Source of the DNA: Hirsutella rhossiliensis
Taxonomy: Eukaryota; Ascomycota; Sordariomycetes; Hypocreales; Ophiocordycipitaceae
DNA: 64,000 nucleotides
Direction: 5' to 3'
Assembly (NCBI RefSeq): GCF_020360975.1
Contig: NW_025408672.1
Coordinates: 2,356,001 to 2,420,000, forward strand
Positions 59,001 to 64,000 of this stretch are shown in pieces. The notes beneath the pieces are model-generated. The model made no database searches. It saw only the letters and a list, made by a program, of their open reading frames with translations, and was not told where the DNA came from. How positions within the stretch are numbered: the stretch's first letter is position 1; each line of letters begins with the position of its first letter. Made by a program: the position numbers and the translations under genes.

Positions 59001-61990
59001 AAGGATATAATATAAAGATCTAAAGAGTTATTACTACTCTAAGGAAAGACCTTAAATAAATTAATAAAGAGCTTAAGTTAAGAGAAACTAGCTCTTAAGA
59101 GAAAGAATAAAGCTTATAAGATAGAATAAAGAAGATCCCTTAGGAATACCGGAAATATAATAAACTCTTTAAAGAAGAACTTAAGATAAGGTTACCCGAA
59201 TATAGCTAATAAGACCACGAAATTTATCTTAAGGATAGAATAACGCTAACGTTCTATAAAATCTATAACTTAAACGAAAAGTAACTATAAACGCTACGCG
59301 ACTACCTCGATAAGAATCTACGAAAAGGATATATATAAATATTAATATCCGAAGTAAGCTATCTAGTTATATTTATTTTAAAGAAAAACGGCAAGCTATA
59401 ACTAGTTATCGACTATAGACGCCTAAACGATATTATAATAAAGGACCGAATACTATTACCGCTTATATTAAAACTACGAGATCGACTATATAGTAAAAAA
59501 TAGTTTATAGCCCTCGACCTTAAAGGCGCCTATAACTTAATACGTATAAAAAAGGGATACGAATAAATAATAGCCTTTAGAACGAAATTCGGACTATTCG
59601 AATATCTAGTAATACTATTTAGACTTATAAATATACTAGCTACCTTTTAATAGATAATTAATAATATCCTACGCAAACACTTAGATATCTTTATAGTAGT
59701 ATATCTAGATAATATCCTAATCTTCTTAGACACCCTAGAAGAATATAAGGAACACGTCTATAAGGTACTCCGCGCACTTTAGAATACGAAGTTACTAGTT
59801 AAACTAAAGAAAAGCAAGTTCTATATATAGGAAGTAGACTTTCTTAGATATACGATCTTACTAAGAGAGAGATATATATAATAAGATAAGATTAACTTAG
59901 TTAAAGAATAGCTAACGCTAAAGAACGTTAAGGACGTATAAAGTTTCCTCGGATTTATAAATTACTACCGACGATTTATTAAAGATTTCGGAAAACTTAT
60001 AGCACTACTATACGACTTAACGAAGAAGGAAAAAGAATTTATATAGGACGATAAAGCTAACGAAGCTTTCGAATATATTAAAACTATAATTATATAAGAA
60101 CTAGTCTTAACTACCTTCGATCTAAAACGATAAATCGAACTCGAAACCGATATATTAGACTTTACTCTAGGAGTATAAATTAAATAAAAAGACGATAAAG
60201 GAAGACTATAACTAATTGCATTCTACTCGAAAAAGCTATATAGCGTAGAACTTAATTACCCTATCTACGATAAAGAATTCCTCGTAATTATTTAAGCTTT
60301 TAAGGAATTTCGATACTACCTTCTCGGAAGTAAATATAAAGTTAAGGTCTATATAGATTATAAGAATATCTTATATTTTATAATAACGTAATAGTTAAAT
60401 AGACGATAGATCTAATAGGCCGAATATTTATTAGAATTCGACTACGAAATAATCTATAGAAAAGGAATAGAAAACGGTCGAGCTAATACCCTTAGTCGAC
60501 GAAGTAACTACGATATAGGGGTACCTATAGCAAAAGGACAGCTCCTAGAAATCAACGAAAACGGGAACTACTAGCAACGATAGCTAAATATAATATTTAA
60601 AGTATAACCTAATAACTTAATATACTAGAAGATCCTAAAATAGATAAAAGAATATAAAGTACTAAATAAATACGATATAGAATATTTAGAAGTTCTAATA
60701 TATAAAAATAAAATCTAGATACTACTAGAATTACGAGATAAAGTTATATAAGATATATATAAATATCTAATATATAGATACTAAGGAATCCGAAGAATAA
60801 TAAAACGGATTAAACGATAATATAACTTCCTATAGCTTAAGGAAGTAGTACGATAAGTTATTAAAGAATGCGAACTTTACGTATAAAGTAAAGCTAAATA
60901 ATATAAACTATATAGAGAATTATAACCGCTACTAGTACTAGAGAAACCATAGGATTCGATAGCTTTCGACTATATTATAAAGCTACTACTATTAAAAGAA
61001 CCTATAACTAATATTAAGTACGATAGTATATTCGTTATTACCGATAGACTAACGAAGTATAGGTATTTTTTACTATATAAAGAAGTAAGTAATATAGAAG
61101 AGCTAGTATATATATTCCTACGAATAATTATTAGTAATTATAGACTACTAAACGAAATTATCTTTAATAAAGGAAGTATATTTATAGCTAAGTTTTAGTA
61201 AGCTCTTATAGTATAATTAGGGACGAAATATAAGCTTAGTATAGCTTATTACCTATAAATAGATAGATAAATAGAACGACTTAACTAAACGCTTAAATAA
61301 TATTTACGATACTATATTAGCTATAAATAAAACAATTAAGTTAAATAGCTACTAATAGCGTAACTAGCTTATAATAGCTTAGTTACGGAAATAACTAAGC
61401 TCTTACTAGTATATACTAATTACGGATATAACCTAAAAGTATTTAAGGTTACTCGATAAGGACTATAAGCGGAACGAGCGATACTATAAGTAGATTAGCT
61501 ATAAAAATTATATAAAGAAATATAATAAGAACTTTAATTCGTTAGAGAATAAATATCTACTTACTATAATCGGAAAAGATTATAGGGACTAATCTTTCGA
61601 GAGGGAGATATAGTCTACCTCGTACGACGAAATATTAAAATAAAACGACTAAGCAATAAATTAGATTTTAAGAAACTTAGACCGTTTAAGGTTAAGGAAA
61701 CTATTTTAAAAGTTAACTACGAACTTTCGCTACTAATAATAATACGGATATACCTAATATTTTATATCTTATTATTAGAACTAGCGCTACGAAACGCTAA
61801 ACTATAGGAAAAAATCGAAGTCGACGATAATTAAGAATATAAAGTAGAATAAATACTAGATATAAGAAAATAAGGTTAGTAATAAGAATACCTTATTAAG
61901 TAGAAGGGATATAGACTAGAGGAAAATACCTAGGAACTACTTAAGCACTTAACCTACTATAGCTCTCTACTTTAATAATTTTACTAGAAG
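56030..61990 (+). pseudogene. Gypsy F gag-pol with chromodomain, broken
   Basis: Gag ends with a CCHC knuckle at about 56718-56765, now YFNYGKLRYYSKEY (three Cys and the His changed to Tyr). The protease reads LLDYGAIGNYVLPRVVN near 58470. RT runs about 59240-59800 (FILKKNGKL; DYRRLND; LDLKGAYNLIRI; YLDN at 59702-59713 for YLDD). RNase H is about 60130-60400 (AFYSKKLYSVELNYPIYDKEF). Integrase is about 60830-61480 (ITDRLTKYRYF; NKGSIFIAKF; QIDRQIERLNQTL). The chromodomain is at 61835-61960 (EYKVEQILDIRK; EYLIK-KGYRLEENT-ELL). About one stop per 25 codons, all TAA/TAG. It is inactive. Confidence 0.93.
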
Positions 61991-62009
61991 GTTTAAGAGG
62001 GATTAAAGG

Positions 62010-62650
62010 ACTAAGATCTATAAACTCCTTACTAATACTAACCGAGGACTAATTCGCCTCGTTAAGAACGCCTAACGATTATAAGTTATTTACTACCTAA
62101 TGCTTATATATATCGAGCGTAGGTAAAACGCTATCCTCGGTATCTACTTCTTAGATACTACGACGAAATAACTTAGAACTCTTTTCCTTCGTATAATTCC
62201 GAATCTTCTAGATATAAGCTAAACGATTAACGGCGATAGATATTTACGACTAAAGATTCGTAAGCTATGCCTAAAGCTCTAATAAGGCTTCCCTAGCTTC
62301 CTCCTCTTTAAAATATAGCCTATGCTACTCCGCTAATAATTTAGTTACTAAAAGAAATACGTTAGCTACTACGCGTAGAAAGAATTAGAAGATACTTATA
62401 AGAAGAGGCTACTAAAACACTATTATAATAGGGATAACTACTAGCAATATAATTATTATAGCGCGAAGAATTTTCGGCTATCTAATAATTCGTCTTCTTC
62501 GCCTTAAAGCATCGAGTATATAGTATATCGGTAGGATCTTTACTTAAGTCGATATATTCGGTAAGAGCAGCGCGCTTAAAGGCTTTTCGGGAACGATTTT
62601 TTAATATACGACTAGATATACTATTAGCAGCATATCTTAAAAGGATAAAG
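62010..62650 (-). pseudogene. Antisense frame with a Cys-cluster pattern in the 3' region of Gypsy F
   Basis: On the minus strand, between the chromodomain and the 3' LTR, one frame of about 210 codons runs without frameshift and with only TAA/TAG stops. At 62434-62520 it reads YTRCFKAKKTNY, eight residues, then YNNYIASSY. If the Tyr codons (TAT) were Cys (TGT) before TpG-to-TpA change, the spacing is C-x2-C-x7-C-x8-C-x2-C-x4-C. That is like, but not identical to, a fungal binuclear zinc cluster. Other pieces are LIRALGIAYESLVVNIYRR and LYLEDSELYEGKEF. A regulatory or nucleic-acid-binding role is inference only. Confidence 0.45.
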
Positions 62651-62761
62651 AGATAAGGAACGATATACTTATATACGACGCGATAAGGGTATATTTATAT
62701 ACAGCGGCTAAGGCAGCTATAGTAGGTCTTACGGATAAGACTAAAAGGAGGGGAGATATCG

Positions 62762-63211
62762 TATTACGACTATAGCTACTAGGCCGCTAACAGTCGACCG
62801 CGTTAAGCACGTGATATAGTCTAATAGATAAATAGTCGGCACGACCATCTAATAGATATAGGATCGAGGGGATCGTAGAGATCTAAGTAATCTAGGATTA
62901 ACGAGATTACTACGCTTTATACGATCTAACGTTAGGGATTATAGCTAGGCCTATAATCTAAGGACAGTCTCTATAGGTATATATAGCCACCTACTTTTAC
63001 TTCTTTAGATAGATAGCTCTCTAGCTTTTAATATAAATCTTTATTATAATTCTATCTTTAATTCTAATTACCTAGTTATAGTCTATAGTCTATAACCTCT
63101 AACTTATTACTAACGTAATATACTTATTATTGCTTAGACTACGCCCTATTATATCTACTAATATAAACCCCTCGATAGGTTTATCCCTTAGGAATAATAC
63201 TAGTCGTTATA
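62762..63211 (+). repeat. 3' LTR of Gypsy F
   Basis: 450 bp, same length as the 5' LTR, ending GTCGTTATA, followed by TTAGT. Confidence 0.94.
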
Positions 63212-63216
63212 TTAGT

Positions 63217-64000
63217 AGCTTAAAGCTACTTTAATAAGTAAGATTATACCCTTTATAGATATTAGCCTATTAAAGGGATAAGACCCTTAGCTCTTCCTAT
63301 CTACCCCCCCCCCCTTAAGTATACTTAAAGGCTTTAGAAAAACCTATATTATTTAATTATAGTATCCTCCTTAATTATAATTAATTTAAACGTTTATTTT
63401 CCCCCCTTTAAAAGTAAAGGCCGCTTATTACGCGACTTTAATAAAAAAAGGAGGTATAGAGTAAAGAAATCTCTAAGACTTATATTAATAACCTAAGATC
63501 CTTAGAGCTATATATAAGACCGATAATTATATAATTATATAGTTAATTACTTTACTAACCCTTAGCTATATACTACGCGTACTTTAAGTATATACTTTTA
63601 TCCTTATTAAAACTACTCTTTAAAGTATAAATTTATTATTCCGTTTTATTTATATAGCGATAAGTAGCTTTATAAAGCTAAGAATATCTAGAGAATAATA
63701 GTACTATTTAAAGAAAATCTAGGAATTTAATACCTTTATAGCTAGAGTTAAGAATATAATAAGGCAATAAGCTTACTAGGAAATAAATAATTAGATAATA
63801 CTTTTACTAGTAGTAATAGAAAAGTAATAAGCTAATATTAAAAAACCCTAAGATCCTATTATTAGCTTAATAATCCTTAATACTAGCGACTTAGTTAAGA
63901 AACTATAATCCTTATATAATACTTTAAAAGATATAAATAATAATAATAGCGTAATTTAAACCGTTCTAAGACCTTACTAAGACCTCTTACTTATATATAT
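63217..64000. other. Unresolved RIP-affected repeat debris
   Basis: It begins with sequence weakly like LINE 1 after the Gypsy F site, then diverges. It has an 11-base C run at 63304-63314. From about 63665 a plus-strand frame with only TAA/TAG stops reads EFNTFIARVKNIIRQ and SDLVKKL-SLYNTLKDINN, which could be a decayed gag, but no family is assigned. Confidence 0.4.

Larger units (their letters stand above)
55361..63211 (+). mobile_element. Complete Ty3/Gypsy chromovirus F
   Basis: 7851 bp with two LTRs of exactly 450 bp (55361-55810 and 62762-63211) and the duplication TTAGT (55356-55360 and 63212-63216). It encodes gag, protease, RT, RNase H, integrase and a chromodomain in one long decayed plus-strand frame, then about 0.75 kb with an antisense frame. 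A purine-rich tract (AAAAGGAGGGGAGATA, about 62744-62759) precedes the 3' LTR. It is the most readable Gypsy pol in the window. Confidence 0.95.

Noticed and set aside
1..64000. CRISPR arrays, rRNA or complete tRNA genes
   Set aside because: No regularly spaced short repeats, rRNA core sequence or tRNA cloverleaf was recognised; the window looks eukaryotic (fungal).

Overview
The window looks like a repeat-rich, AT-rich block from a filamentous ascomycete (Pezizomycotina). Three things point there: Ty1/Copia, Ty3/Gypsy (chromodomain) and Tad-like LINE retrotransposons of fungal type; one intron-containing gene with 57-60 bp fungal introns; and mutation typical of repeat-induced point mutation (RIP). 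CpA and TpG dinucleotides are almost absent over most of the window, TpA is in large excess, CpG-rich tracts survive, and nearly all stops in the decayed frames are TAA/TAG at former Gln or Trp codons. No species is assigned.

Layout. 1-5.6 kb: Copia element A, whose 5' end lies outside the window, carrying a solo LTR of another Copia family. 5.6-18.9 kb: a Tad-like LINE opened by a complete 7.0 kb Gypsy chromovirus (E), a 397 bp TRIM and a 568 bp solo LTR. 18.9-22.8 kb: a reverse Gypsy fragment (D) between two tail-to-tail LINE 3' ends. 22.8-28.2 kb: Copia D, without its 5' end. 28.6-30.7 kb: the only unmutated island, holding one intact four-exon O-methyltransferase gene on the minus strand. 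31.0-31.3 kb: a foldback MITE. 31.8-54.7 kb: Copia C (minus), split by Gypsy A, which itself holds a solo LTR and a complete Copia B; the 5' LTR of Copia C also holds a 1.87 kb LTR-flanked element with one unknown 346-codon frame. 54.7-55.4 kb: the 5' part of another LINE, cut by the complete Gypsy chromovirus F (55.4-63.2 kb). The last 0.8 kb is unresolved repeat debris.

Boundaries of most elements were set by exact 5 bp target-site duplications (TSDs) and equal LTR lengths within a pair. Nesting and degree of mutation agree: the outer elements (Copia C, Gypsy A) are heavily mutated, while the innermost ones (Copia B and the 35.0 kb solo LTR) keep many CA/TG dinucleotides and are younger.

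The O-methyltransferase is the only feature likely to make a working protein. The most interesting unexplained items are the 346-codon frame between 177 bp LTRs, the antisense frames in the 3' regions of the Gypsy elements (one with a Cys-cluster pattern), and a TRIM that shares its priming and terminal signals with the Copia family around it.
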